Of a stretch of DNA of 64,000 nucleotides, positions 55,756 through 64,000 are shown in pieces. Below the pieces are notes generated by a model that had not been told where the DNA came from, made no database searches, and worked only from the letters and a program-made list of their open reading frames with translations. This stretch comes from [Synechococcus] sp. NIES-970 (lineage in GTDB: Bacteria; Cyanobacteriota; Cyanobacteriia; Cyanobacteriales; MRBY01): assembly GCA_002356215.1 (NCBI GenBank), contig AP017959.1, positions 2,124,195-2,188,194 on the forward strand, read 5' to 3'. Positions within the stretch are counted from its first letter, which is position 1; each line of letters opens with the position of its first letter. A program made the position numbers and the translations under genes.

Positions 55756-56137
55756 TGCTCTGTGCCCCGTCTAAACGACCTAGTTCATAGACCCCGCAGC
55801 CTGCACAGGCCATTACTCCTAGACTAATTGCCCAACTGTGGCCTAGGCCCCATTCCACCCCGAAGTTGCAACCTGCCCCAAAAATGAGAAAGGGCACAAT
55901 GCTCAAGAGAGAGGCAGAAAAAGCGCTTTTTGATTCGCGGATCTCTTTATCTTTTTCATATTCTTCTTCGGAAAAATAAAGCGATCGCTCTGCCCAGTTC
56001 ATCCACTGTTCTAAACCATTCAAAATTGTTTCTCGCAGGGGGGCAACGCCGATGTACAGGGCAAAGGCCCAGAGGCAAGCGCCGGCGATTGTGCTGGCTT
56101 CAAGACTGAAGGTAAACGGCAAAAATTCACGCAACAT
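55742..56137 (-). CDS. Uncharacterised membrane protein
   Basis: The 131-aa protein (ATG 56135-56137 chosen over a TTG at 56155) has hydrophobic segments near 12-30, 75-92 and 98-115, separated by a charged stretch with YFSEEEYEKDKEIRESKSAF. I do not recognise the family. It overlaps the start of the binding-protein gene by 14 bp and is likely co-translated with it, hence possibly linked to the transporter or to its assembly. Confidence 0.65.
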   Translation of the reverse strand: MLREFLPFTFSLEASTIAGACLWAFALYIGVAPLRETILNGLEQWMNWAERSLYFSEEEYEKDKEIRESKSAFSASLLSIVPFLIFGAGCNFGVEWGLGHSWAISLGVMACAGCGVYELGRLDGAQSNEEE

Positions 56138-56252
56138 GGGGAAGTGGGGCAACAACTGTGTTTAAAGATTGTATCGATTGTGGCGGCCATCGGCATCATT
56201 CCCCGCGCGCCGTGACTTTCAAAATCAAGAAAACAAGCGATCGCCCGTTCTT

Positions 56253-57509
56253 TTACACCACTTCTAGGGATGGTAATTCAGGGTGTTGCATAACGACTTC
56301 TCGTTGTGCCTCTGCCATATCCGCTGCCACCGCCGCCATCAACTGTTCCCTCAGATCTGGCACGACAGCCAAAGCCCTTGTCCAATCCGGAATGCGATAC
56401 ACCGCTGGTTCATGGATATAGCGGTCAAAGGCCAGGGGGATCACTTTTTCAAAACTCTCGACGGTCATTTCTTCGCGGTGGCGATCGTAGGGGATTCCGT
56501 TACAGGTCGCATCCACAAAATATTGCCGGATCATATCCTGGGCCAAACGACGAAACTTCACCTGGAGGGCAATCTGGTGCCCTTCTGAAAACACCACCGA
56601 TTCTGTTTCTGTGAGGGTACGCAGGATTGAGGACAAAATCTCTGTGCACATTTTTTGGAGTCCCTCTTGGGGATTATTACCCACTTCTTTATGTTTGTGG
56701 TCGAAAAAGCCTAGATCTACTTGGGCGACGCGCTTCGGGGCCACATTACGGTACACTTCGGCCAACAGCCCCACCTCAATGCCCCAATCACAGGGAACCC
56801 GCAGATTGAGGGCGAGATCAGCGGTCATGGCAAATTCCCCTGCCAGGGGATAACGGTAGGATTTGAGGTAATGAAGGTAGGCATTGCGACCGAGGACATC
56901 TTCGAGAGTGGCCAACAGCGGGGCAACGAATAACCGCACCACCCGCCCATTCATCGCACGATTTTCGAGGCCCAGGCGGGTGTAATAGGCTTTGTTGTAG
57001 GCAATGCCAAATTCAGGCTCTGCAATGGGATAAAAAAGCTTTGCCACTAGGGAACGCTCAAAGGTAACAATGTCGGCATCGTGGAGGGCGATCGCCCGGG
57101 CCTTGAGGGAAGAGAGCCCCAAGCCCAACCAGACAGCCCAACCCTTACCCTGATAATCAAGCAAATTGAGATTTTGCTGGGCGAGCTTTTCGAGGATGCT
57201 CCGAATCCGGGCACCATTACTCCAAATGACATTTACCTTCTGGGGGAGCTCACCAAAAAAAGCAACGGCATGGTGATATTGCGCGAGGGTTTCAGCATAG
57301 AGGCAGATGTTGATTTCCTGGAGATAGGCGCAGCCTTTGAGCTGTTCTTTGATCGCAGTGAGGGCTGGCCGTTGCAGTTCTTCGTAGAGGGAGGGAATCA
57401 GTAACGCCATGGGGCAAGTTTCACGAAGATTCATCAGGCGTTTTTCGAGGTAATCCAGATCGGCATTGAGATCATGGATAGTGGTGATGAATTCTTGGAA
57501 AAAGTCCAT
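56253..57509 (-). CDS. gpgS: Glucosyl-3-phosphoglycerate synthase
   Basis: The 418-aa GT81-type enzyme joins a glucosyl unit from a nucleotide sugar to 3-phosphoglycerate, giving glucosyl-3-phosphoglycerate for the compatible solute glucosylglycerate. Seen segments are IPSLYEEL, INICLYAET, QGKGWAVWLGLGL, the metal DxD-type ALHDADIVTF, YKAYYTR-like YNKAYYTRLG, RYPLAGEFAMTADLALNLRVPCDWGIEVGLLAEV and DLGFFDHKHKE. Length fits. GpgS is known in marine cyanobacteria such as Synechococcus sp. PCC 7002. It is divergent from the GH13-gpgP pair, about 350 bp away. Confidence 0.93.
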   Translation of the reverse strand: MDFFQEFITTIHDLNADLDYLEKRLMNLRETCPMALLIPSLYEELQRPALTAIKEQLKGCAYLQEINICLYAETLAQYHHAVAFFGELPQKVNVIWSNGARIRSILEKLAQQNLNLLDYQGKGWAVWLGLGLSSLKARAIALHDADIVTFERSLVAKLFYPIAEPEFGIAYNKAYYTRLGLENRAMNGRVVRLFVAPLLATLEDVLGRNAYLHYLKSYRYPLAGEFAMTADLALNLRVPCDWGIEVGLLAEVYRNVAPKRVAQVDLGFFDHKHKEVGNNPQEGLQKMCTEILSSILRTLTETESVVFSEGHQIALQVKFRRLAQDMIRQYFVDATCNGIPYDRHREEMTVESFEKVIPLAFDRYIHEPAVYRIPDWTRALAVVPDLREQLMAAVAADMAEAQREVVMQHPELPSLEVV

Positions 57510-57856
57510 TACTAGTCACCTAAACAAAGAGAAGATATTAGAATTTACGTTTAAGTTAACCTGATTTTTTTTAGTTGGCCGTATCTAAAACGACGTAAAA
57601 ATCATGACAATGTCAGCTGAATTTATTGATAGGCTGAGGTTTATTTGGAATCACGATAACTTCAATGGCTTTCCTAAAGGGTGAATCAGTCGTTTTTCCA
57701 TTCTGAAGCAAATACCTGGGAAATAGATTCGTAAGGTTTCTGCAAAGGAGTCTGCTTAATCTGTAGTGGGATAGATCCCTCTCTTCTGGGGCATTGTTGA
57801 GCGGGGAAGTCATCCCCGATCTGTGAACTTAAAAAAAGTGTTTGTGGTGTTTTTTT
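57510..57856. other. Intergenic region between gpgS and the GH13 gene
   Basis: A 347-bp region carrying the two divergent promoters of the glucosylglycerate genes. No HIP1 octamer and no gene was seen in it. It is a likely site of salt or nitrogen control, but no specific operator is recognisable. Confidence 0.55.
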
Positions 57857-59614
57857 ATGACGATTACCCAAATTGCCGGGCTTGGCGATCGCCTTAATGA
57901 TTTTTTTGTGACCTTGTACCCTGACCATCATCCTGCCGCTTTGGTTGGGCGTCTCGAAAAGGTGCTCGAAACCCATTTGGCACAGACGTTGGAGCAACAC
58001 CCCCTGTGGGACCAAGCAACAATTCTGATGATTACCTACGGCGATAGTTTGCGTCAGGAAAAGGGGCAAAATCCTCTCAAACCGCTCCAAATTCTTCTTT
58101 TATTTTTGCAAGAGCGACTCCAGGGAGTAATCAGTGGATTGCATCTTTTGCCATTTTTTCCCTACAGCTCCGATGATGGTTTTGCGGTGATTGATTACCG
58201 TCAAGTGAACCCACACCTGGGGACTTGGGAGGATATTGAAGCGATCGCCCAAAACTTTGAAGTCATGGCCGATCTTGTCATTAACCATGTTTCAAGCGAA
58301 TCTGAATGGTTCCAGCAATTCCTCGCCCAAGAAAAACCCGGTTGTGACTATTTCATTACCGTGCCCCCCGACACCGATCTCCAACTGGTAGTACGACCCC
58401 GTAGTAGTCCTCTCCTGAGTAAATTCACGACCACAAAAGGCGATCGTTATGTGTGGACGACCTTCAGCCGCGACCAAATAGATGTCAACTTTGCCAACCC
58501 CGATGTGCTGTTTGAATTTATCGATATTCTTTTGGGCTATTGTCAGCATGGTGTCCGTTTCATTCGTCTCGATGCAGTGGGTTTCCTCTGGAAAAAATCA
58601 CAAACTGCCTGCATTCACCTCCGGGAAACCCACCTAGTCATTCAACTCATCCGGGAAATTCTCGCCTTAACTTACCCACGCACCGTGTTGATCACCGAAA
58701 CCAACGTGCCAAACCGGGAAAATCTCAGTTATTTCGGCAAGGGCAATGAAGCCCACATGATCTACAACTTCAGCCTGCCACCTTTGTTGCTTAATGCGTT
58801 GATTCGGGGCGAGTCTCGTCATCTGAAAACCTGGATGAAAAGTATGCCCCCAGCCCAGGATGGGTGTGCCTATTTTAATTTCACGGCTTCCCATGATGGC
58901 ATCGGCCTGCGTCCAGCGGAGGGATTATTAGAAGGCAGCGAATTCGAGCAACTGATCGACACCATGGAAAATTTTGGGGCGAAGGTCAGTTACCGCAGCT
59001 TACCCGATGGCACCGAAAAACCCTATGAGCTCAATATTTCGCTGTTTGATGCTCTCCAGGGGACGATCGCCGGCCCTGACCAATGGCAAAGGCAACGGTT
59101 TCTGTGTTCCCAGGCGATTATGATGGCCCTTGAAGGAGTGCCGGCTTTTTATATTCATAGTTTGCTCGCAACCCCCAATGATCACGCCAGGGTAGAAGCG
59201 ACCCAACACAACCGCAGTATTAACCGCCACCAGTGGGACTATGACCAGCTGGAAGGGAAATTAGCAGACCCAGATTCTGACCAGGCTTGGGTGCTCCGGG
59301 AATTAACGAAGTTGATCCAAATTCGTCGACTCCAGCCAGCTTTCCACCCCAATGCAACCCAATACACCCTTGATTTTCAGAGTCCAGCAATTTTTGGTTT
59401 TTGGCGTCAAAGTCGCGATCGCCGCCAGAGTATTTTTTGTTTGTTTAACCTAGGCGATCGCCCGAGTACCATCCCCGTTTCCAGTTTGAATCTCATTTGT
59501 ACTGACCAATGGCAAGATCTCTTGGGTAAGGTGGTGCTAGAAGAAGGGGCGATCGAGATTACCCTTGCTCCCTATCAAACTGCCTGGATTACCAATGTTC
59601 CTCTGCTTCACTGA
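57857..59614 (+). CDS. GH13 sucrose-phosphorylase-like enzyme, probably glucosylglycerate phosphorylase
   Basis: The 585-aa protein is a GH13 alpha-retaining enzyme of the phosphorylase subgroup. Catalytic segments are seen: HLLPFFPYSSDDGF, the nucleophile Asp in FIRLDAVGFLWK, the acid/base Glu in VLITETNVPN and the stabilising Asp in FTASHDGIGLRP. Classical sucrose phosphorylases are shorter (about 490-500 aa). Members in glucosylglycerate loci have proved to be glucosylglycerate phosphorylases in other bacteria. Here it overlaps gpgP by 20 bp, which favours breakdown of glucosylglycerate over sucrose. Substrate is inference. Confidence 0.8.
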   Translation: MTITQIAGLGDRLNDFFVTLYPDHHPAALVGRLEKVLETHLAQTLEQHPLWDQATILMITYGDSLRQEKGQNPLKPLQILLLFLQERLQGVISGLHLLPFFPYSSDDGFAVIDYRQVNPHLGTWEDIEAIAQNFEVMADLVINHVSSESEWFQQFLAQEKPGCDYFITVPPDTDLQLVVRPRSSPLLSKFTTTKGDRYVWTTFSRDQIDVNFANPDVLFEFIDILLGYCQHGVRFIRLDAVGFLWKKSQTACIHLRETHLVIQLIREILALTYPRTVLITETNVPNRENLSYFGKGNEAHMIYNFSLPPLLLNALIRGESRHLKTWMKSMPPAQDGCAYFNFTASHDGIGLRPAEGLLEGSEFEQLIDTMENFGAKVSYRSLPDGTEKPYELNISLFDALQGTIAGPDQWQRQRFLCSQAIMMALEGVPAFYIHSLLATPNDHARVEATQHNRSINRHQWDYDQLEGKLADPDSDQAWVLRELTKLIQIRRLQPAFHPNATQYTLDFQSPAIFGFWRQSRDRRQSIFCLFNLGDRPSTIPVSSLNLICTDQWQDLLGKVVLEEGAIEITLAPYQTAWITNVPLLH

Positions 59615-60437
59615 CCTGGACGGCACGTTTTTAAACCACGATGATTATCGCTATGATGCGGCGGTGCCGACGGTTCAAGCCCTTAAAAAGCTGGGCACCC
59701 CCATCATCCCCACCACCAGCAAGACTAAGGCCGAAGTGATAAATTTGCGGCGCGAGCTTGGGTTACAAGATCCGTTTATTGTGGAAAATGGCAGCGGTAT
59801 TTTCTTAGAACCGGATGATCAGCGATTTGATTTTTCAGGGCTAGATTTAAACATCGCCGTTAATCAGGACTTCACAATGATTACCCTGGGCATCACCTAT
59901 GACCAGGCGCGGCAAAATCTCCAGGATTTGGCCACACAGCTGGGAGAACCTTTAAGGGGCTTTGGGGACTTGGGCCTACCGAAATTGCAGGCTTTAACGC
60001 AATTACCCATCTCTAAACTGAAACAGGCGGGCGATCGCCAATTTAGCGAACCCTTTCTGCGGCCCCAAGCAGATCTAAAAATTCTCGAAACCCTGGCGGC
60101 AGAAGCGGGCCTGCAAATCCTGGTAGGAAACCGCTTTTGTCATCTCCTCGGTGCGGGTGCTGGGAAAGGCCGTGCGGTAAATCTTGTTCGTCAGGCTTGG
60201 CAAATAGCCCACCCAGACCAAGGGCCGATCAAAACCATCGGCCTGGGGGATAGCCCCAATGATCTTTCCCTACTGGATGCGGTAGATGTGGCGATCGTCG
60301 TCCCGGGGCCCCAAGGGGTGAACCCCAAACTACTGCCCCATAGCCTCAAAAAAGGCTGGTTCATTGCCCCTGAGCCTGGTGCTGCGGGTTGGGCGGGGGC
60401 GATCGAAACCCAATTGCAGAAGTTTGTTGGGCCATGA
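59595..60437 (+). CDS. gpgP: Glucosyl-3-phosphoglycerate (mannosyl-3-phosphoglycerate-type) phosphatase
   Basis: The 280-aa HAD-superfamily phosphatase starts at ATG 59595 (MFLCFTDLDGTFLNHDDY), motif I FTDLDGTFLN. TTSKTKAEV for motif II, FIVENGSGIFL, the family RFCHLLGAGAGKGRAV and GLGDSPNDLSLL for motif IV follow. MPGP/GpgP enzymes remove phosphate from glucosyl- or mannosyl-3-phosphoglycerate. With gpgS nearby, glucosylglycerate synthesis is the clear reading. Its start overlaps the GH13 gene by 20 bp. Confidence 0.9.
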   Translation: MFLCFTDLDGTFLNHDDYRYDAAVPTVQALKKLGTPIIPTTSKTKAEVINLRRELGLQDPFIVENGSGIFLEPDDQRFDFSGLDLNIAVNQDFTMITLGITYDQARQNLQDLATQLGEPLRGFGDLGLPKLQALTQLPISKLKQAGDRQFSEPFLRPQADLKILETLAAEAGLQILVGNRFCHLLGAGAGKGRAVNLVRQAWQIAHPDQGPIKTIGLGDSPNDLSLLDAVDVAIVVPGPQGVNPKLLPHSLKKGWFIAPEPGAAGWAGAIETQLQKFVGP

Positions 60438-60525
60438 TGAAATCCTAGTTTCTCGGGGAGGATGCACGGCAGGCGATCGCCTGGGATTTGTTAGGCTGTT
60501 CCTGCAGATAGCCTAAATTCACACC

Positions 60526-61635
60526 ATGTTTTTTAAGCAACTCACCAGCTGGGACCGCTGGAATCAATTTCTTGTGAGTTTGTCGATTCTCGCTTTTTTA
60601 CCACTGCAACTCCCCCAGGTCAGTCGCAATGCCGCTGTCATCGCCACTGGTGATCCAGCGGCGATCGCAACCCTAGCCGTGATTCCCATTGGCGGTTATG
60701 GGGCAGGGATGCTAGGCAATCTTCTGCTGATGAATTTTCTGGCAAGTCAACGGGAATTTTGGGGAGCGACGGTGCAAGCCGTGGGCATTGTCACCGCCGC
60801 CGTCGTCTTGTTTCAACTGTTCCAGGTGATGTTGATTCCGGGTTGGCTCTTCTTTCCGGCCGTCCTCTTGCTCGGCGTGGGCATGGTACTGAACTATCTG
60901 TATTTTTTCCTGGGCGATCGCCCAGGCTGGCAAGAACAATTTTGGCCCCGCTGGCGTCAGGTTTTGCAATGGCTGGGCATTGCCCTCTTACCTGCTTTGG
61001 TGGTGATGCAACTCCATGAAGCATTTTGGCCAAATTTACCAGAATGGCCTGGGGGTATTGGGGTAGTGCTCCTATTGGGTGGATTGGCCGCGCGATTGGG
61101 GCAACGACAAACAACAACTGTTCCTAATTTTTTTCAACGGCAAAACCACTGGCGTCGGGGAGTGATCACCCAAGCGACTTGGTTGAAAAGCTGGCTCCGA
61201 CGGGGTTGGCGGGGGCTCGCTGGTTGGACAGCGAATCTTTTGTTTATGTTTAATTCCCTGGCTCAGTTCACAAATTGTCTGGTACATCCTGAGCACCTGG
61301 CAGCCCTGTCTTTGACAACCCAAGGGCTCTTTGTGGCGGGCAACCTTTTGATGCTTTCTCGCTCAGGAACGCTACTGATCGCCGGTAAAGATCGCATCTG
61401 GTGTGCCAGTACCCTTTGGGATCTGCTCATGCGGGTGGGCATTTTTGCTTGTTTGCTCCGGGCAGGGTTGTTGGGATTGCTTGGTTTTGGTCTGTTGTGC
61501 GGGGCGATCGCCCTCTATTTGAGTTTTATTTTTGTGATGACCAAGCGCTCATATCCGGCCTCTTCTTTGATTTGTACCATTGTTTTTCTCTTGGTTGGCC
61601 GCGTTCCCCGCTGGCAGGCCCTCGAAAATCTCTAA
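60526..61635 (+). CDS. Polytopic membrane protein of unknown function
   Basis: The 369-aa protein has roughly eight to nine hydrophobic segments, including an N-terminal LSILAFLPLQLPQVSRN, whose PQ dipeptide resembles PQ-loop transporters, and a central Arg/Trp-rich cytoplasmic region (about 195-225, HWRRGVITQATWLKSWLRRGWRG). No known transporter family can be named. It lies 88 bp after gpgP on the same strand and could export or sense the compatible solute, but that is only positional inference. Confidence 0.7.
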   Translation: MFFKQLTSWDRWNQFLVSLSILAFLPLQLPQVSRNAAVIATGDPAAIATLAVIPIGGYGAGMLGNLLLMNFLASQREFWGATVQAVGIVTAAVVLFQLFQVMLIPGWLFFPAVLLLGVGMVLNYLYFFLGDRPGWQEQFWPRWRQVLQWLGIALLPALVVMQLHEAFWPNLPEWPGGIGVVLLLGGLAARLGQRQTTTVPNFFQRQNHWRRGVITQATWLKSWLRRGWRGLAGWTANLLFMFNSLAQFTNCLVHPEHLAALSLTTQGLFVAGNLLMLSRSGTLLIAGKDRIWCASTLWDLLMRVGIFACLLRAGLLGLLGFGLLCGAIALYLSFIFVMTKRSYPASSLICTIVFLLVGRVPRWQALENL

Positions 61636-62176
61636 TTTATGCTGCAGTGAGCCAGGCGATCGCCCAGATATTTTCTTATATCGCTACATAATAATACAAT
61701 CAAAATTCAAAGAATTCATACGGAAAGCCTAGTGTTTGAGATACTTACTTTTTGCCTTTGAGATTTTAATGCTGTTCATCAATGTCAAGCGATAATGTGA
61801 TTAGTGTTTTTCGAGGGCTATTTATCTCGCAAATGCAAATTTACCTGCTTTATTAATGACTTGCAGCCGTGAAAAGACTAACCCAAAAATTGATTGAAAA
61901 TAAGTTGAACTATTCTTAGGTAATTTTTAATATTGGCTCATTAGAATAAACCCACTGACTCAAAAAAGACTTATTCTAATGGGGGGATTGTTTCAATCCT
62001 ATTTGTGCATTCCGATCAAAATATTGTCACTTTAAATACCGTCTTTCCCGAAAAGGAGTGGCTAAATGGGCATATTCACATCAAACTCCTCCGTAAATCA
62101 CCATTGAGACCCTCTGTCTTGACACAAAAAAAATTATTTTCAGACAACTGGCCCAACGAATAAACGGATTAAAAAG
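61636..62176. other. Intergenic region upstream of the GGDEF-EAL-like gene
   Basis: 541 bp, AT-rich, with one HIP1-type site near 61658 and a 10-bp inverted repeat at 61940-61980. No gene, tRNA or clear terminator is recognised; the gpgP-downstream gene therefore seems to end without an obvious hairpin. Confidence 0.55.
61940..61980. repeat. 10-bp inverted repeat in the leader of the GGDEF-EAL-like gene
   Basis: ATTAGAATAA (61940-61949) and TTATTCTAAT (61971-61980) are perfect inverse copies 21 nt apart. An operator or leader hairpin is possible, but the stem is AT-rich and weak. Confidence 0.4.
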
Positions 62177-63412
62177 ATGACAAAAACACAGCCTCCTCGC
62201 CCCCATGTGACCGGCCAATCTGACCCCAAAAGCTTTTTTCAAGCTATCAGTCAGGAGTATGAATCTGAATCTCAGATCGGCGTGTTTTGTCTTGTTTTTG
62301 ATCGATTTCAGCGGATGAATGAAAACCTTGGCCACAAAGCGGCAAATCTTCTTTTTGCCCAGGCGACAAGACGTTTAAATAAGCTGGTTAGTCGCTACGG
62401 AAAATTATTTCATCTCAATGGTTTTGAATTCTGTATCATCCTCAAGCCTCTCCCCAACAAAAAGGCGATCGCCGACATCGCCCAAGAAATTCTCCAGGCT
62501 TTTTCCCGGACTTTTTCTGTCACCCATGGCCAAGAAACCTTTGTTAGCGTCAGTATTGGCATCTCTGTTTATGTGCGGGATGGTTTCGACTTCGAAGCGC
62601 TCCTTAAAAATGCCCACACAGCAATGCTCCGGGTCAATAAGCAGGGAGGGAATTTATCGATGTTTTATTCCATGGCTTTTAATGTCGGCCTATCAAACTT
62701 CACTTCCTTATTGCGCTGGTTTCACCCGACCCATGGCCTCATTTCCCCTCGACAATTCATTCCCCTAGCCGAAGAAACGGGGTTGATTATTCCCATCGGC
62801 GAATTTGTTTTACAAAAAGCCTGCCAACAACTGCGGCAATGGAAAATGGCAGGCCTCCAAGACTTCACCCTGTCGGTCAACCTTTCAGCCCGGCAATTTA
62901 CCCAATTAGATTTACACCAGCGTCTCAGCCAAATCTTGATCGAACATCAACTCAAGCCCCAGGATATCGAGCTAGAACTTACAGAAAGCACCCTTGTTGG
63001 CCATGGGGATGCCTCGATTCGTCGCCTCAAAGCCTTAAAGACCCTGGGCGTCCAAATTTCCCTCGATGACTTTGGTACCGGGTACTCTGGCCTCAGTTAT
63101 TTACAACATGCTTGCTTTGACACCGTAAAAATTGACCGCTCCTTCATCAACAAAATTCACAGCAATCCCGTCAATGGGGTCATCATTAAGGCGATTATCA
63201 CCATGGCCCATAAGCTCAACCTCAAGGTAATCGCCGAGGGCGTAGAAAGCCAAGAAGAACTCGAATTTCTCAAGCAGTTTAACTGCGATGAGATTCAAGG
63301 ATTTGTTTTTAGTCGCCCGATCCAAGCGGCAGAGTTTGAGCGATCGCCTTTTATGGCAAATGCCTTTGAACGCCTTTTTCACAATGACAAAAGCCTGGTG
63401 TTAGCTGCCTAA
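62177..63412 (+). CDS. Degenerate GGDEF-EAL protein lacking the EAL motif
   Basis: The 411-aa protein has a GGDEF-fold N-terminal half in which the GGDEF site reads NGFEF (81-85), so cyclase activity is not expected. An EAL-fold C-terminal half begins abruptly at TSLLRWFHPTHGLISPRQF. The normal start of the EAL domain, including the glutamate of EAL, is absent (Thr176 stands in its place) and about 45 residues are missing. Later motifs (VNLSARQF, LELTES, LDDFGTGYSGLSYL, VKIDRSF, VIAEGVES, IQGFVFSRP) remain. It may bind c-di-GMP or act as a regulator without turnover. Confidence 0.85.
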   Translation: MTKTQPPRPHVTGQSDPKSFFQAISQEYESESQIGVFCLVFDRFQRMNENLGHKAANLLFAQATRRLNKLVSRYGKLFHLNGFEFCIILKPLPNKKAIADIAQEILQAFSRTFSVTHGQETFVSVSIGISVYVRDGFDFEALLKNAHTAMLRVNKQGGNLSMFYSMAFNVGLSNFTSLLRWFHPTHGLISPRQFIPLAEETGLIIPIGEFVLQKACQQLRQWKMAGLQDFTLSVNLSARQFTQLDLHQRLSQILIEHQLKPQDIELELTESTLVGHGDASIRRLKALKTLGVQISLDDFGTGYSGLSYLQHACFDTVKIDRSFINKIHSNPVNGVIIKAIITMAHKLNLKVIAEGVESQEELEFLKQFNCDEIQGFVFSRPIQAAEFERSPFMANAFERLFHNDKSLVLAA

Positions 63413-63507
63413 TTCTGCCCGAAAAACTCCCCTAAGACATCCCAGCATTGCCCAGAAGTGGGGTACACTTTTAACCCAGGAAACCCAGACAACACAGGGA
63501 GAAAATC

Positions 63508-64000
63508 TTGGGCATTGAACTGCGCAGCTATGTGTACCTCGATAGCTTGCAACCGCAACACGCATCCTATATCGGAACGGTCGCCCTCGGATTTTTGCCT
63601 CTACCAGGAGATTCGTCCCTCTGGATCGAAGTATCCCCAGGGATTGAGATTAATCGCATTACCGATGTCGCCCTAAAGTCTACTTCTGTGCGCCCAGGGG
63701 TACAGTTCGTTGAGCGTTTGTATGGCCTCCTCGAAATTCACTCTCCCCGCCAAGGGGAAACCAAAGCTGCGGGCCAAGCGATTCTCGATGCCCTCGGCGT
63801 CACCGCCAGAGATTGTCTAAAGCCAGAAGTCGTTTCTAGCCAGATCATCCGCAATATTGACGCCCACCAAGCCCAGTTGATTAACCGCAACCGCCGGGGA
63901 CAAATGCTCTTGGCAGGTCAGACGCTCTATGTACTTGAAGTGCAACCCGCTGCCTATGCTGCCCTCGCCGCCAATGAAGCGGAAAAATATGCCCAGATTA
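63508..64000 (+). CDS. ccmP: Carboxysome shell protein CcmP (tandem BMC domain), 5' part
   Basis: The first 164 codons are in the window. A TTG start at 63508 follows AGGGAGA and reads [20 protein letters not shown], with [34 protein letters not shown], the [21 protein letters not shown] linker and [26 protein letters not shown]. This matches tandem bacterial-microcompartment shell proteins of the CcmP type, which form pseudohexamers with a gated pore in the beta-carboxysome shell. The 3' end lies outside the window. Confidence 0.88.
   Translation, partial: MGIELRSYVYLDSLQPQHASYIGTVALGFLPLPGDSSLWIEVSPGIEINRITDVALKSTSVRPGVQFVERLYGLLEIHSPRQGETKAAGQAILDALGVTARDCLKPEVVSSQIIRNIDAHQAQLINRNRRGQMLLAGQTLYVLEVQPAAYAALAANEAEKYAQI

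Noticed and set aside
1-64000. tRNA, rRNA, tmRNA, RNase P RNA or 6S RNA genes
   Set aside because: Intergenic regions were read for T-loop words such as GGTTCGAATCC and for known core motifs, and none was found; short unstructured sRNAs cannot be excluded.

Overview
The window is chromosomal DNA of a unicellular, probably marine cyanobacterium close to Synechococcus sp. PCC 7002 (Picosynechococcus). Three things point there. The octamer GCGATCGC (HIP1) recurs throughout. The photosynthesis and carbon-concentration genes petC, petA, psaM and ccmP are present with a phycobiliprotein lyase of the CpcS/CpeS family. A glucosylglycerate gene set (gpgS, a GH13 phosphorylase, gpgP) is present. The species assignment is inference from sequence character, not a database match.

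Layout. 1-5000 holds the start of rpoC1, then rpoB, a TatD-family nuclease and rpsT, all on the minus strand. 5000-13600 holds hisD and a run of small housekeeping or uncharacterised genes: lyase, RNase D, DUF924, serine hydrolase, OsmC, DUF697 GTPase and a LON-domain protein. 13700-18900 is the str operon on the minus strand (rpsL-rpsG-fusA-tuf-rpsJ), with a terminator after rpsJ. 18900-22225 holds an IscA-type protein, a cupin, tadA, a glutaredoxin and ahcY. 22300-27430 is an accessory island. 27430-34800 holds a degenerate dihydroorotase homologue, ureG, a decayed nucleotidyltransferase pair, alr, a propeller-transglutaminase protein, yqeK and PsiE. 34900-40000 holds an M16 peptidase, sigA and petCA. 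40100-50400 holds an FHA-GAF adenylate cyclase, ispD, a GT9/HAD pair, an EAL protein, a fasciclin protein, a group 2 sigma factor, a TerC protein and psaM. 50400-56200 holds comB, a Fur/PerR regulator, tldD and a lipoprotein binding protein. 56250-61640 is the glucosylglycerate cluster. The window ends with a degenerate GGDEF-EAL protein and the 5' part of ccmP.

The accessory island is the most interesting part. It carries an OLD-family ATPase with a TOPRIM nuclease domain, followed 1 bp later by a UvrD-type helicase. That architecture is that of Gabija-like (class 2 OLD) anti-phage systems. The pair sits in the longest HIP1-free stretch of the window. Upstream are three 23-bp palindromes repeated at exactly 40-bp intervals. 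The left edge is a scar in which a truncated Phd/YefM-type antitoxin start abuts a displaced 3' end of the dihydroorotase homologue. The intact homologue lies at the other edge, which suggests insertion into, and replacement of, the 3' end of that gene.

Most other genes are ordinary core cyanobacterial genes. Further oddities are a pseudo-enzyme dihydroorotase, a frameshifted nucleotidyltransferase, a GGDEF-EAL protein lacking the EAL motif, and two convergent gene pairs that share overlapping stop codons.
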